Of a stretch of 64,000 bases of DNA, positions 9,532-18,393 are shown in pieces. Every line of letters begins with the position of its first letter. Positions within the stretch are counted from its first letter, which is position 1. The notes beneath the pieces were generated by a model. It saw only the letters and a program-made list of their open reading frames with translations, was not told the origin of the DNA and made no database searches. Origin of the DNA: Legionella steelei (GTDB taxonomy: Bacteria; Pseudomonadota; Gammaproteobacteria; Legionellales; Legionellaceae); the NCBI RefSeq assembly GCF_001468005.1, contig NZ_LNYY01000019.1:270687-334686 (forward strand), read 5' to 3'. A program made the translations under genes and the position numbers.

Positions 9532-9924
9532 ATGCGAAAACAAAAGGGAATGACTTTTATAGGGATGTTATTTACTATAGTTGTGCTTGTTATGGCTGCT
9601 GTGGTAGTAATGCGTGTTATTCCAGTTTACTTGCAATATTACTCTGTTCTTAAATCAATAAAAGGATTAAATTCGATTCCTCCATCCTCATTAACTGGAG
9701 ATCCGGTTGCAGATGTCAACGTTTTGAAAAGTACTTTGGATAAACGACTGGATGTGAATGATGTAGACGCTTTCAAGGAAAACCAATTAACTATTGAACC
9801 TATTGGCGCTAATAAATTTAGAGTAAAATTGAAATACCAAGTGATTAAGCCTTTAGTATACAATATAAGCTTATTATTTGATTTTGCTCATACTGAAGAG
9901 GTTGTAACCGGCAGTGAAAGTTGA
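9532..9924 (+). CDS. DUF4845-type membrane protein
   Basis: The 130-residue protein begins with a prepilin-like N-terminus (MRKQKGMTFIGMLFTIVVLVMAA): a short basic stretch, then Gly-Met-Thr and a 20-residue hydrophobic helix. A small periplasmic domain follows. This architecture and its position between lepB and rnc match the DUF4845 family, whose function is unknown. Its last 11 bases overlap the rnc start, so the two are translationally coupled. I cannot tell whether the N-terminus is processed by the prepilin peptidase; the residue at +5 is not Glu, which argues against a standard pilin. Confidence 0.75.
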   Translation: MRKQKGMTFIGMLFTIVVLVMAAVVVMRVIPVYLQYYSVLKSIKGLNSIPPSSLTGDPVADVNVLKSTLDKRLDVNDVDAFKENQLTIEPIGANKFRVKLKYQVIKPLVYNISLLFDFAHTEEVVTGSES

Positions 9925-10594
9925 TTTAGAAAGGTTATGCAGGCGATTAAATTATCAATTTAAAAACGTTGCTTATCTTAAGCAAGCTTTGACGCACTGT
10001 AGTGTTGGTAGTGAAAACTATGAGCGTTTTGAGTTTCTAGGAGATTCAATTTTAAGTTTTGTAATTGCTAATGAACTTTTTCATCGATTTCCGATGCAGA
10101 GTGAAGGCCAGTTAAGCCGCTTGCGTTCATTTTTGGTCCGGGGCGAGATGTTGGTCGAATTAGCTAAAGAAATTGATATTGGTGATTTTCTTTTTTTAGG
10201 CCAGGGTGAGCTAAAAAGTGGTGGTTTTCGCCGTGCTTCAATTCTATCGGATGCTATGGAAGCTGTTTTCGCAGCAATTTTTCTAGATGGCGGCATCGAG
10301 TCCTCAAAAGAGGTTATTTTAAGGTTATATCATTCTCGACTTGAAGATCCTAATTTAAACGACTGTTTAAAAGACGCAAAAACGCAACTACAAGAATATT
10401 TGCAAGCTGAAAAAATTGCGCTCCCGGAATATACCTTAACCAAGGTAGAAGGTGATGAACACAATCAAATATTTTATATCACCTGTGCGGTTAATGGCGC
10501 AAAGCAAAAAACTTTTGGTCAAGGCTCAAATCGACGTAAGGCAGAGCAACTCGCCGCGAAGTTGATGTTAGAGATTCTACGTTCTGGTCATTAG
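9914..10594 (+). CDS. rnc: Ribonuclease III
   Basis: RNase III cleaves double-stranded RNA and processes rRNA precursors and structured mRNAs. The 226-residue protein has the signature ERFEFLGDSILSFVIANELF near residues 36-55, the second metal-binding segment SDAMEAVFAAIFLDGG, and a C-terminal double-stranded RNA-binding domain (about 150-224, with FGQGSNRRKAEQLAAKLML). It starts with GTG at 9914 inside the end of the DUF4845 gene. In E. coli rnc is followed by era and recO; neither is present here, and the next gene is on the opposite strand. Confidence 0.96.
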   Translation: MKVDLERLCRRLNYQFKNVAYLKQALTHCSVGSENYERFEFLGDSILSFVIANELFHRFPMQSEGQLSRLRSFLVRGEMLVELAKEIDIGDFLFLGQGELKSGGFRRASILSDAMEAVFAAIFLDGGIESSKEVILRLYHSRLEDPNLNDCLKDAKTQLQEYLQAEKIALPEYTLTKVEGDEHNQIFYITCAVNGAKQKTFGQGSNRRKAEQLAAKLMLEILRSGH

Positions 10595-10644
10595 CTGGAA
10601 AAAAATAAAAATATTATAGGCTGGCTGCACCACAGTACTACCCA

Positions 10645-10716
10645 GAGGACGGTCCGGGACGGGCTCCGATGCGTTTTGAACAAATTGATGACTAATAATT
10701 GCAGGGGTCCGTCCCC
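10645..10716. repeat. GC-rich imperfect inverted repeat between rnc and ABC-F gene
   Basis: The arm gaggacggtcc (10645-10655) pairs imperfectly with ggtccgtcccc (10706-10716). This GC-rich patch lies between two convergent genes and differs from the surrounding AT-rich spacer. It could be a bidirectional terminator or a degenerate mobile repeat. Confidence 0.4.
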
Positions 10717-10719
10717 ACA

Positions 10720-12570
10720 TTAAACTAAATCTTCTAAGCTACTGCTAATTTCTAACCATTCTTCTTCGACCTGATTTAAAGAGGAATGAGCGAGATGACG
10801 TTTTTGTATTAGTTGATTGAGTTTATTTTGTTGTGCACTGTCCTCATAAAGGCTCGAGTCACTTAGCTGAGTATCCAGTTTGGTAATTTCCCCTTGATGC
10901 TGTTCAATCAATTGTTCTAATTTTTTTAGACGATTTTGTAAGGTCTTTTTTTCTTTATAATCAACAGCAGTTGAGCTAACAGTATTTTCTTTAATTGAGT
11001 CTTTAGTTTGTAGCCAAGAGTAATAATCATCTAAGTCTCCATCAAAAGCCTGTACTTTTTGTTGGTACACTAGATAGAAATTATCAACGCTGGTTTTGAG
11101 CATATGACGATCATGAGAAATAAGGATAAGCGCACCTTCATAGCTTTGCAACGCAAGCTCTATGGCGGAACGCATCCCAAGGTCCAAATGGTTAGTTGGC
11201 TCATCAAGCAGCAGTAAATTAGGTTTGAGCCAAACAAGTTTGGCCAAAGCCAAACGTGCTTTTTCGCCGCCGGAAAAGTGGGTTATAGGTTGTACTGCCA
11301 TATCACCGGCAAAATTAAAGCCACCTAAAAAATCACGAATGGTTTGTTCGCGAGCCTCTGGTGATAACACTTGGATTGTTTCCACAGGACTTAAATTGTA
11401 ATCCAGTTGTTCTAATTGGTGTTGTGCATAATAACCAATTTTTAAATGAGCTGAGCGATGAATAGTACCATGCAAAGGAGTTAATGAGCCGGTTAATGTC
11501 TTGATTAGGGTCGATTTTCCTTCGCCGTTAGGTCCTAACAAGGCTATTCTGTCGCCTGGATTGAGTGAGAAATTGATTCTTTTTAATATAGGTTTTTCAG
11601 ATTGATATCCTGCATCAACCATATTGCATTGTATTAACGGATTTCCTGCCCGGGGGCATGGGAAAAAATCGAAAGAAAAAGGAGAGTCAGCCTGTGCTGC
11701 AGCGATAATTTCCATTCTTTCTATAGCCTTAAGCCGTCCTTGTGCTTGTTTTGCTTTAGTCGCTTTAGCTCTAAATCGATTTACAAATGACATCATGTGA
11801 TTAATTTTGGTTTGCTGCTTCTCATACATCGCTTGTTGTAATGCCAATTGTTGTGCATGTGTTTTTTCAAAACAACTGTAATCACCACTGTAAAGAGTTA
11901 GATTTTGCTTCTCAATATGCAAAATATGAGTAACAAATGCATCAAGAAATTCACGATCATGAGAAATAAGAACAATAGTACTCGGACTTTGCTTTAAAAA
12001 ACGTTCTAACCAAAAAATGGCCTCCATGTCTAAATGGTTGGTAGGTTCATCCAGTAAAAATAAATCAGCTGGTTTCATTAAGCAGCGCGCAAGACTTAAA
12101 CGCATTCTCCAACCACCGGAAAAGCTATTTACTGAAGCCTGCTGTTGCTCGCCTCTAAAGCCAAGACCAGACATTATCGTTGCTGCTTGGGCAGGTTTAC
12201 TGTAACCGCCACTGTGGCTTAACTCTTCATGGCATGCCAATACTTCGGCATCATTACCTGCTGCTTCGGAATCTTTTAGACGTTGCAGCAGCTTAATGTA
12301 AGCTTCATCACCACTTAATACAAAATCCAGAGCTTTTTCATCACTGTCCGGTAATTGTTGTGATAAATGGCTGATAGTGAGTTGGGGATTAATTAAAAAT
12401 TCACCCGTATCAGGGGATAGCTTTCCTAATAAAAAATCAAATAATGTTGATTTGCCACATCCATTATGACCAATAAGACCTATTTTTTGCTTTTCATATA
12501 GAGTGACATTAACTTTATCTAATAAAACTTTATTGCCACGACTTAGAGTAATTTGACGAAGAGTAAGCAT
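10720..12570 (-). CDS. ABC-F family ATPase, YheS-like
   Basis: The 616-residue protein has two ABC ATPase domains and no membrane segments, as in the ABC-F group that acts on ribosomes. The first Walker A is GLIGHNGCGKSTL (about 32-44) with signature FSGGWRMRLSLAR and Walker B LFLLDEPTNHLD. The second is ALLGPNGEGKSTL with FSGGEKARLALAK and LLLLDEPTNHLD. Between them is the basic helical linker that contacts tRNA in the family. The C-terminus is a Gln/Glu/Lys-rich coiled coil (about 535-610). Order and length match the YheS subgroup best; Uup is less likely. Confidence 0.88.
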   Translation of the reverse strand: MLTLRQITLSRGNKVLLDKVNVTLYEKQKIGLIGHNGCGKSTLFDFLLGKLSPDTGEFLINPQLTISHLSQQLPDSDEKALDFVLSGDEAYIKLLQRLKDSEAAGNDAEVLACHEELSHSGGYSKPAQAATIMSGLGFRGEQQQASVNSFSGGWRMRLSLARCLMKPADLFLLDEPTNHLDMEAIFWLERFLKQSPSTIVLISHDREFLDAFVTHILHIEKQNLTLYSGDYSCFEKTHAQQLALQQAMYEKQQTKINHMMSFVNRFRAKATKAKQAQGRLKAIERMEIIAAAQADSPFSFDFFPCPRAGNPLIQCNMVDAGYQSEKPILKRINFSLNPGDRIALLGPNGEGKSTLIKTLTGSLTPLHGTIHRSAHLKIGYYAQHQLEQLDYNLSPVETIQVLSPEAREQTIRDFLGGFNFAGDMAVQPITHFSGGEKARLALAKLVWLKPNLLLLDEPTNHLDLGMRSAIELALQSYEGALILISHDRHMLKTSVDNFYLVYQQKVQAFDGDLDDYYSWLQTKDSIKENTVSSTAVDYKEKKTLQNRLKKLEQLIEQHQGEITKLDTQLSDSSLYEDSAQQNKLNQLIQKRHLAHSSLNQVEEEWLEISSSLEDLV

Positions 12571-12628
12571 GATAAATCTTTTGCCATAAATAGAGTTGGT
12601 TGTATAAAATTATGAAATCGTAGGAACT

Positions 12629-12705
12629 TAGCCTGGTTGCAGTAAACCGAGGATTTCTATGTTCAATTAACCCCAGGATTCTGCTGTGCTGCACTCAGGC
12701 TTCAC
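12629..12705. repeat. Interspersed palindromic repeat, diverged copy
   Basis: The left half reads agcctggttgcagtaaaccg and the right half aaccccaggattctgctgtg followed by ctgcactcaggcttcac. This is a decayed version of the repeat at 16707-16784. It fills the gap between the ABC-F start and the recombinase stop. Confidence 0.55.
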
Positions 12706-12738
12706 CTCGAACTTACCTCAATTCTAACATAAATCTGT

Positions 12739-14094
12739 TTAACTTGGTTCTGGCTCAATCGTTTTTTTCCTCGCCGATTGATAACGTGCTTGTTTTTCAA
12801 TGTCGATATAACGGTCTGTTGTGGCACTTGAGCTGTGGCCTGCATCGTCTCGTACGTGCTCACGAGGGCGAATTTTAACATCCTCAGAAATACCTGTATG
12901 CCTTAACCAGTGGACAGTTGCCGCGGCCAAATTATCGGCTTCTTCACCATGACCTTTCATCCGCAATTGCTCACCTGCCAGATCAAAACATCGTTGAATA
13001 ATTCTACGTATTGGTGCTGTATCACTCATAGGCCCATTTCCACGGATTTTGGGTATGAGTGGGCTATTATCAGCAGGAGAGGGGAGTGGCGATAATCCTA
13101 GGAAGCAACGCCAGCGTATTAAACTCTCCAGCATTGCTTCGCTTACGGCGATTTGTCGTTCTTTATTTCCTTTACCTACGGTTGTAAACCACCAATAGCC
13201 GTTACTGTCTTTGGCAAAATCATTCATACTGGGGATCCAGCGATCACTAGCTGCCAATTCGGATATACGAAGATACATACCAAACAATAAACTCAACATA
13301 AAGCGCGTGCGCTCATGTTTCAGAGGGGATTCTTCGGCAAGGGATTCGGCCGCCTCTAATACGGCACTCCATTGCAGCAGGCTCAATCTTCGTATGGGGG
13401 TATTTTGTTGGCGTTTTCGAATGAATTTACTTTTTTGACGAATTAGTGCAACAGGATTAGATGCGAGATATTCTTCAGCAATCAAGAAATTGAACAGTGT
13501 ACTTAAAATAGCAAATATTTCTTGAGTGGCTCCTTGAGACAACTTAAATTGATCAATTTGTGGCTTATGTCCATCTTTTATAGCAGATTTACTTAAAGTA
13601 ACTACAAAGGGTCTCCATTCTTCATTGGGAATTCGTGTCCCATCTTTTTCAATAAAACGAGGTACCTTTTTTAAACTGATCCAGGATTTTGGTGGTTTTT
13701 GGCAAAAATGGATGTAATTTTCTATATCATCACGTTTTAACTCATTGAGCGTTACATTTTTAATTAACCAAGACCATTGTAATAAACGTTCGGTCTCTCG
13801 GCGGTAACTATTGAACGTGCCTTGACTGCCAGTATAACTTTTCAAAAAACTCAAAGCATAATTAAAATCATTTTGAAAACGAGTATCGGGCAGCACAACA
13901 TGCTCATGATTTTTATGCAGGTAATTTATGTTGTCGAAGATAGGAATCAGTTTAAATTTCATATATTCAGATTGCAATGAACAATAATTTCCAATGCTAG
14001 CTGAAAACTCAAAAAGATTCGAGTAGGGGATGAGTACGTGTATGGGTAATCGGCTAGATGTTTGAAAAAATAACGATTTGTGCAAGCGAAGCAA
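12739..14094 (-). CDS. Orphan tyrosine recombinase/integrase
   Basis: The 451-residue protein has an N-terminal SAM-like DNA-binding domain (about 75-215) and a C-terminal tyrosine recombinase domain. All catalytic residues are visible: R276 (LRISEL), K308 (VGKGNKERQIAV), H395 and R398 (VHWLRHTGIS), H420 (DDAGHSSSATT) and nucleophile Y429 (TDRYID). The longest frame uses a TTG at 14094; an ATG at 13962 (MKFKLIPIFDN) is an equally plausible start. It lies about 107 bases before tRNA-Pro, but no phage or island genes and no att duplications are visible nearby. It may be a relic or a domesticated recombinase. Confidence 0.85.
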   Translation of the reverse strand: MLRLHKSLFFQTSSRLPIHVLIPYSNLFEFSASIGNYCSLQSEYMKFKLIPIFDNINYLHKNHEHVVLPDTRFQNDFNYALSFLKSYTGSQGTFNSYRRETERLLQWSWLIKNVTLNELKRDDIENYIHFCQKPPKSWISLKKVPRFIEKDGTRIPNEEWRPFVVTLSKSAIKDGHKPQIDQFKLSQGATQEIFAILSTLFNFLIAEEYLASNPVALIRQKSKFIRKRQQNTPIRRLSLLQWSAVLEAAESLAEESPLKHERTRFMLSLLFGMYLRISELAASDRWIPSMNDFAKDSNGYWWFTTVGKGNKERQIAVSEAMLESLIRWRCFLGLSPLPSPADNSPLIPKIRGNGPMSDTAPIRRIIQRCFDLAGEQLRMKGHGEEADNLAAATVHWLRHTGISEDVKIRPREHVRDDAGHSSSATTDRYIDIEKQARYQSARKKTIEPEPS

Positions 14095-14201
14095 ATCGAT
14101 ACAGCAATAAAGTAAAATTAATTAAAATTAAATGATTTAAGATATTGACCTTGATGAAGGCACCTAGTATCATCTGCGCTCTGTCCTTGGGACGGGTTTT
14201 A

Positions 14202-14278
14202 CGGGGTGTAGCGCAGTTTGGTAGCGCGCCTGCTTTGGGAGCAGGATGTCGGGGGTTCGAATCCCTCCACCCCGACCA
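14202..14278 (+). tRNA. tRNA-Pro (TGG)
   Basis: This 77-base cloverleaf has the acceptor arms CGGGGTG/CACCCCG, anticodon TGG at 14236-14238 in loop TTTGGGA, T-loop GTTCGAATC and an encoded CCA. It is the first of four tRNAs that precede tig. Confidence 0.96.
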
Positions 14279-14282
14279 AGAT

Positions 14283-14359
14283 GCGCCCGTAGCTCATCTG
14301 GATAGAGCATCGGCCTTCTAAGCCGAGGGTAGCAGGTTCGAATCCTGCCGGGCGTGCCA
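14283..14359 (+). tRNA. tRNA-Arg (TCT)
   Basis: This 77-base cloverleaf has acceptor arms GCGCCCG/CGGGCGT, anticodon loop CTTCTAA (anticodon TCT), T-loop GTTCGAATC and an encoded CCA. It starts four bases after tRNA-Pro, so the two are co-transcribed. Confidence 0.95.
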
Positions 14360-14403
14360 GCCCAGATATTGTTCATAAGAACTCTGGTAAAAAAGTTTTT
14401 ATG

Positions 14404-14479
14404 GTGAGCGTAGCTCAGTTGGTAGAGCCCCGGGTTGTGATCCCGGTTGTCGTGGGTTCGAGTCCCATCGTTCACCCCA
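14404..14479 (+). tRNA. tRNA-His (GTG)
   Basis: The acceptor arms are GTGAGCG/CGTTCAC and the anticodon loop TTGTGAT gives GTG. A G at 14403 faces C73, matching the extra G(-1) that is peculiar to tRNA-His. CCA is encoded. Confidence 0.95.
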
Positions 14480-14564
14480 TTTAAGAGATACAAAAGGTTT
14501 ATCGCTAAAGATTTATCTGAGTCTTTACAAGACCGAATTACTGATTGATAATCCAACCTGATTT

Positions 14565-14649
14565 GCGAAAGTGGCGGAATTGGTAGACGCACTGGATTTA
14601 GGTTCCAGCGGGGCGACCCGTGAGAGTTCGAGTCTCTCCTTTCGCACCA
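14565..14649 (+). tRNA. tRNA-Leu (TAG)
   Basis: This 85-base tRNA has a long variable arm, acceptor arms GCGAAAG/CTTTCGC and anticodon TAG in loop TTTAGGT. CCA is encoded. It ends 32 bases before the tig start, so tig may be read from the same transcript. Confidence 0.95.
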
Positions 14650-14681
14650 TTTATCATTATAAATTCCAAGAGGTGATATTA

Positions 14682-16022
14682 ATGCAAGTTTCTGTTGAGA
14701 CCCTAAAAGGTTTGGAACGTAAGGTAACAGTTTCTGTGCCTTCAGAGAAAGTTGAGGAAGAAGTGAGCTTACGTCTCAAGAATCTTGCTCGCAAAGTTAA
14801 GATTGATGGTTTTCGCCCTGGTAAAGTCCCCTTACATGTTGTTGTCAACCGCTATTCTGATAGTGTTCGTGAAGAAGTTGCTCGAGATATGGTGCAATCT
14901 ACTTTATTTGAAGCATTACAAAAAAATGAATTAGTTCCCGCTGGATATCCAGCAGTTGAGCCTGAGCAACTAGAGAAAGGTAAAGACTTCAAATATTCCG
15001 CAACATTTGAAGTAATGCCTGTTTTTGAAGTTGCTGAATTAAATCAAGCATCAGTTGAACTGGCTCGTTCAGAAGTAACGGATAAAGATGTTGAAGAAAT
15101 GTTGGACAAACTTCGTGAACAAAATAAAGAATGGCAGGATGTCTCCCGAGCTGTCAAAAAAGGTGACAAAGTAGTTATTGATTTTGAAGGGTACTTAAAT
15201 GATCAACTTTTTGATGGTGGTAGTGCTAAAGGACATGAGTTAGTTATTGGTTCTGGAGCAATGATTCCTGGTTTCGAAGACGGAATTACTGGTAATAAAA
15301 AAGAGAAGCCTTTTGATATCAAAGTAACGTTTCCTGCTGACTATGGCCATAAAGAGTTAGCTGCTAAAGAAGCTGTTTTCAAAATTACTATTCATAATGT
15401 GATGGAAGGACAGTTGCCTGAGCTCAATGACGCCTTTGCTGAAAAATTTAATATCAAAGAAGGTGGCGTAGACGCGTTGAAAAAAGACATTAAAGACAAT
15501 ATGTCTCGTGAATTAGAGCGTCGCGTTAGTATGATGAATCGGGAAAAACTATTCGATAAATTAATGGAAGTTAATGTTATTGAATTACCAATGGCTTTAA
15601 TTGACAAAGAAATCGAGCATTTAAAACATGATATGTATCATCGACTTTTTGGTCATGAGCATCATGAGAATGAAACGATTCCTGATTTTCCACGTGAGCT
15701 GTTTGAAGAGCAAGCAAAACGTCGTGTTCATCTTGGACTACTCTTTTCTGAGTATGTTAAAAAGCATCAAATCGTTGCAGATAAAGATAAAGTTAATACA
15801 GTAATTGAACGATTTGCTAATGCTTACGAAAATCCTGATGAGTTACGTGCCTGGTATCAAAGCAGCAAAGAGCATATGGCTGAAATTGAAGCGCTTGTTA
15901 TGGAAGAGATGGTTGCAGATAAAATTGCTGAAGATGCAAAAATTAAATATAAGAACAAAGATTACGATTCAGTAATGAATCCTAAGCCTGCAACTGAAGC
16001 AACTGATAAAAAAGGAGAGTAA
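14682..16022 (+). CDS. tig: Trigger factor (ribosome-associated chaperone)
   Basis: Trigger factor binds nascent chains at the ribosome exit and has prolyl isomerase activity. The 446-residue protein begins [20 protein letters not shown] after a gaggtgat ribosome-binding site. The frame stays open upstream through tRNA-Leu, but that part is not protein coding. The ribosome-docking motif GFRPGKVP is at about residues 43-50, the FKBP domain spans about 150-245 ([20 protein letters not shown]), and the rest is the helical chaperone domain. It starts the cluster tig-clpP-clpX-lon. Confidence 0.98.
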   Translation: MQVSVETLKGLERKVTVSVPSEKVEEEVSLRLKNLARKVKIDGFRPGKVPLHVVVNRYSDSVREEVARDMVQSTLFEALQKNELVPAGYPAVEPEQLEKGKDFKYSATFEVMPVFEVAELNQASVELARSEVTDKDVEEMLDKLREQNKEWQDVSRAVKKGDKVVIDFEGYLNDQLFDGGSAKGHELVIGSGAMIPGFEDGITGNKKEKPFDIKVTFPADYGHKELAAKEAVFKITIHNVMEGQLPELNDAFAEKFNIKEGGVDALKKDIKDNMSRELERRVSMMNREKLFDKLMEVNVIELPMALIDKEIEHLKHDMYHRLFGHEHHENETIPDFPRELFEEQAKRRVHLGLLFSEYVKKHQIVADKDKVNTVIERFANAYENPDELRAWYQSSKEHMAEIEALVMEEMVADKIAEDAKIKYKNKDYDSVMNPKPATEATDKKGE

Positions 16023-16026
16023 TTAT

Positions 16027-16665
16027 ATGTCAGGATATTCAGAGAACATAATTCGCAATGCCAGTGGACTAGTCCCAATGGTTATTGAGCAAACCTCACG
16101 TGGTGAACGTTCATATGATATTTATTCAAGATTATTAAAAGAGCGCATTATCTTTCTTTTGGGGGAAGTTGAAGACCATATGGCGAATTTAGTAGTTGCT
16201 CAATTGTTATTTCTTGAGTCTGAAAACCCTGAAAAAGATATTTCTCTCTATATTAATTCTCCTGGAGGGGTGGTAACTGCAGGCTTAGCAATTTACGATA
16301 CCATGCAGTTTATTAAACCTGATGTAAGTACTTTGTGTATTGGGCAAGCAGCAAGTGCTGCTGCCTTATTGCTTTGTGCTGGAGCTGATGGTAAGAGATT
16401 CTGCTTGCCAAACTCTCGAGTAATGATTCACCAACCTTTGGGTGGTTATCGAGGTCAGGCTACTGATATCGAAATTCATGCTCGCGAAACCTTAGCCGTA
16501 AGAGAGCGTTTAAATACTATTATGGCAAAACATACTAAAAAGACATCAGATCAAATTATGCGCGATACAGAGCGTGATAATTTTATGAGTGCTACCCAAG
16601 CTGTCGAGTACGGCTTAATTGATCAAGTGCTTTATGATCGAGAGTCTGTGAATAAAACAGAGTAA
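16027..16665 (+). CDS. clpP: ATP-dependent Clp protease proteolytic subunit
   Basis: ClpP forms the tetradecameric serine protease chamber used by ClpX or ClpA. The 212-residue product has catalytic S110 ([11 protein letters not shown]) and H135 ([15 protein letters not shown]), with the Asp further on near residue 184. The N-terminal loop and the [18 protein letters not shown] strand are typical. Only four bases separate it from tig and aaaggagag lies just upstream, so it is in the tig operon. A palindromic repeat separates it from clpX. Confidence 0.98.
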   Translation: MSGYSENIIRNASGLVPMVIEQTSRGERSYDIYSRLLKERIIFLLGEVEDHMANLVVAQLLFLESENPEKDISLYINSPGGVVTAGLAIYDTMQFIKPDVSTLCIGQAASAAALLLCAGADGKRFCLPNSRVMIHQPLGGYRGQATDIEIHARETLAVRERLNTIMAKHTKKTSDQIMRDTERDNFMSATQAVEYGLIDQVLYDRESVNKTE

Positions 16666-16706
16666 TTCTTTACTTTAAATTCAAAGAACTGAACTATAAT
16701 GTATCA

Positions 16707-16784
16707 TAGCCCAGCTGCGGCGAAGCGGAACCCGGGGATTGATGTTCAAGTTTATCGGGTTCCGCTTCGCTACACCCAGGCTAG
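16707..16784. repeat. Interspersed palindromic repeat, full copy
   Basis: The element has perfect 14-base arms: gcgaagcggaaccc (16720-16733) and gggttccgcttcgc (16757-16770), bounded by tagccca and acccaggcta. It lies between clpP and clpX, and RNA from it would form a long hairpin. It is one of the best preserved copies in the window. Confidence 0.8.
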
Positions 16785-16956
16785 GAATGCGAATAGGGGT
16801 CCTTTTGTATTGATTCATTACTACTTTTTCGTATTTTGTTTTTGTATTTAAAAATAGTTACATGAAAAACATGTGGCATATCTTTTTCTGATTGACTAAT
16901 ATTTTACATATATTATCTATTTTTTTCCGATAATCGTTGTAAGAAGGGGTTTGGTT

Positions 16957-18231
16957 ATGAGTAAATCCGGTAACGGAAGTGGAGATAAAGTTTTGTATTG
17001 TTCTTTTTGCGGAAAGAGCCAACATGAAGTAAAAAAGTTGATTGCTGGTCCTTCTGTATTTGTCTGTGATGAGTGCGTTGAACTCTGCAATGATATTATT
17101 CGTGAAGAAACTCATGAAGCTCATGAAGAAGCAGAAGTACGCTTACCCTCACCCAAAGAAATTTCAACCTTTTTGGATGAGTACGTCATTGGGCAATCAC
17201 ATGCAAAAAAAGTTTTGTCCGTGGCTGTGTATAATCACTACAAGCGATTACAACATAAAAGTGAAGATGGTGTTGAACTTGGAAAAAGTAACATTTTACT
17301 TATAGGTCCAACTGGAAGTGGTAAAACACTTTTAGCACAAACATTAGCTCGTATCCTCAACGTTCCATTTGCTATGGCTGATGCAACTACACTTACTGAA
17401 GCAGGTTATGTTGGCGAAGACGTAGAAAATATTATCCAGAAGCTTTTACAAAAGTGCGATTATGATGTAGATAAAGCTCAGCATGGTATCGTTTATATTG
17501 ATGAAATTGATAAAATATCACGTAAGTCTGATAACCCTTCAATTACACGCGATGTTTCTGGTGAGGGTGTGCAACAAGCACTATTGAAACTGATCGAAGG
17601 CACTATTGCTTCAGTTCCACCACAAGGCGGTCGCAAACACCCACAACAAGAGTTCTTACAAGTAGACACCTCAAACATTTTATTTATTTGTGGCGGTGCG
17701 TTTGCTGGATTGGAAAAAGTAATAAGAGAACGTAGTGATAAGTCTGGCATTGGATTCTCCGCTCAATTAAAAAATAAAAAAGAAAGTGGTCATGAAATCT
17801 CTAGGGTATTGAATCAGCTGGAATCAGATGATTTGATTAAATATGGATTAATACCTGAGTTTGTTGGGCGTTTGCCTGTAGTTGCTACTTTACAAGAATT
17901 AGATGAGACGGCGCTTATTGATATTTTAACAAATCCTAAAAATGCGTTGACGAAACAGTTCCAATCGTTATTTAGTATGGAAGAGGTAGAACTGGAATTT
18001 AGAGAGGAAGCATTAATAGCTATTGCTAAAAAAGCTTTGGAACGCAAAATGGGTGCGCGAGGTTTGCGTGCTATACTTGAAAATATTCTTTTAGACACCA
18101 TGTATGAATTACCTTCTCTTGAAGGGGTAAATAAAGTTGTGGTTGATGAGAGTGCTGTTAACAGTGCATCAAAACCTATCCTTATTTACGAACAAGAAGG
18201 GATGAAGAGTGCAGCAGGTGGTCAAGAGTAG
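16957..18231 (+). CDS. clpX: ATP-dependent Clp protease ATPase subunit ClpX
   Basis: ClpX is an AAA+ unfoldase that feeds substrates to ClpP. The start at 16957 ([11 protein letters not shown]) follows aagaagggg; an in-frame TTG two codons upstream is less likely. The 424-residue protein has the N-terminal zinc finger (C15, C18, C37, C40), Walker A GPTGSGKT and Walker [10 protein letters not shown]. The loop [15 protein letters not shown] and an RGLRAILE sensor-2 segment follow. The long gap with a repeat before it suggests it has its own promoter in addition to read-through from clpP. Confidence 0.98.
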   Translation: MSKSGNGSGDKVLYCSFCGKSQHEVKKLIAGPSVFVCDECVELCNDIIREETHEAHEEAEVRLPSPKEISTFLDEYVIGQSHAKKVLSVAVYNHYKRLQHKSEDGVELGKSNILLIGPTGSGKTLLAQTLARILNVPFAMADATTLTEAGYVGEDVENIIQKLLQKCDYDVDKAQHGIVYIDEIDKISRKSDNPSITRDVSGEGVQQALLKLIEGTIASVPPQGGRKHPQQEFLQVDTSNILFICGGAFAGLEKVIRERSDKSGIGFSAQLKNKKESGHEISRVLNQLESDDLIKYGLIPEFVGRLPVVATLQELDETALIDILTNPKNALTKQFQSLFSMEEVELEFREEALIAIAKKALERKMGARGLRAILENILLDTMYELPSLEGVNKVVVDESAVNSASKPILIYEQEGMKSAAGGQE

Positions 18232-18242
18232 AATTTTTACTT

Positions 18243-18267
18243 CTCTCCTACACCTAGTGTAGGAGAG
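18243..18267. terminator. Perfect 11-bp hairpin between clpX and lon
   Basis: The arms ctctcctacac (18243-18253) and gtgtaggagag (18257-18267) are perfectly complementary with a three-base loop. It begins 12 bases after the clpX stop. No long T-run follows, so it may end clpX transcripts or protect their 3' ends. Confidence 0.55.
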
Positions 18268-18393
18268 TGGCTTTATACAACTTTTCTTAATTATAACGCT
18301 TTGATTCCTTGCAATAACTCTCCCTTCCTTTTAAATTATAATTAGTAGTCGCGTGAATTTTAAATAAGCTTTTCGTTTGAATAAGGGTTCATT

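Noticed and set aside
12571-14201. Prophage or genomic island around the recombinase
   Set aside because: No other phage or mobile genes and no duplicated tRNA end could be found in the flanks.
14170-14592. 140-residue frame on the minus strand
   Set aside because: It is the reverse complement of three tRNAs and the start of a fourth; not a protein gene.
14571-14681. N-terminal extension of trigger factor upstream of 14682
   Set aside because: The frame is open, but this stretch is tRNA-Leu; the gaggtgat site and family N-terminus fix the start at 14682.
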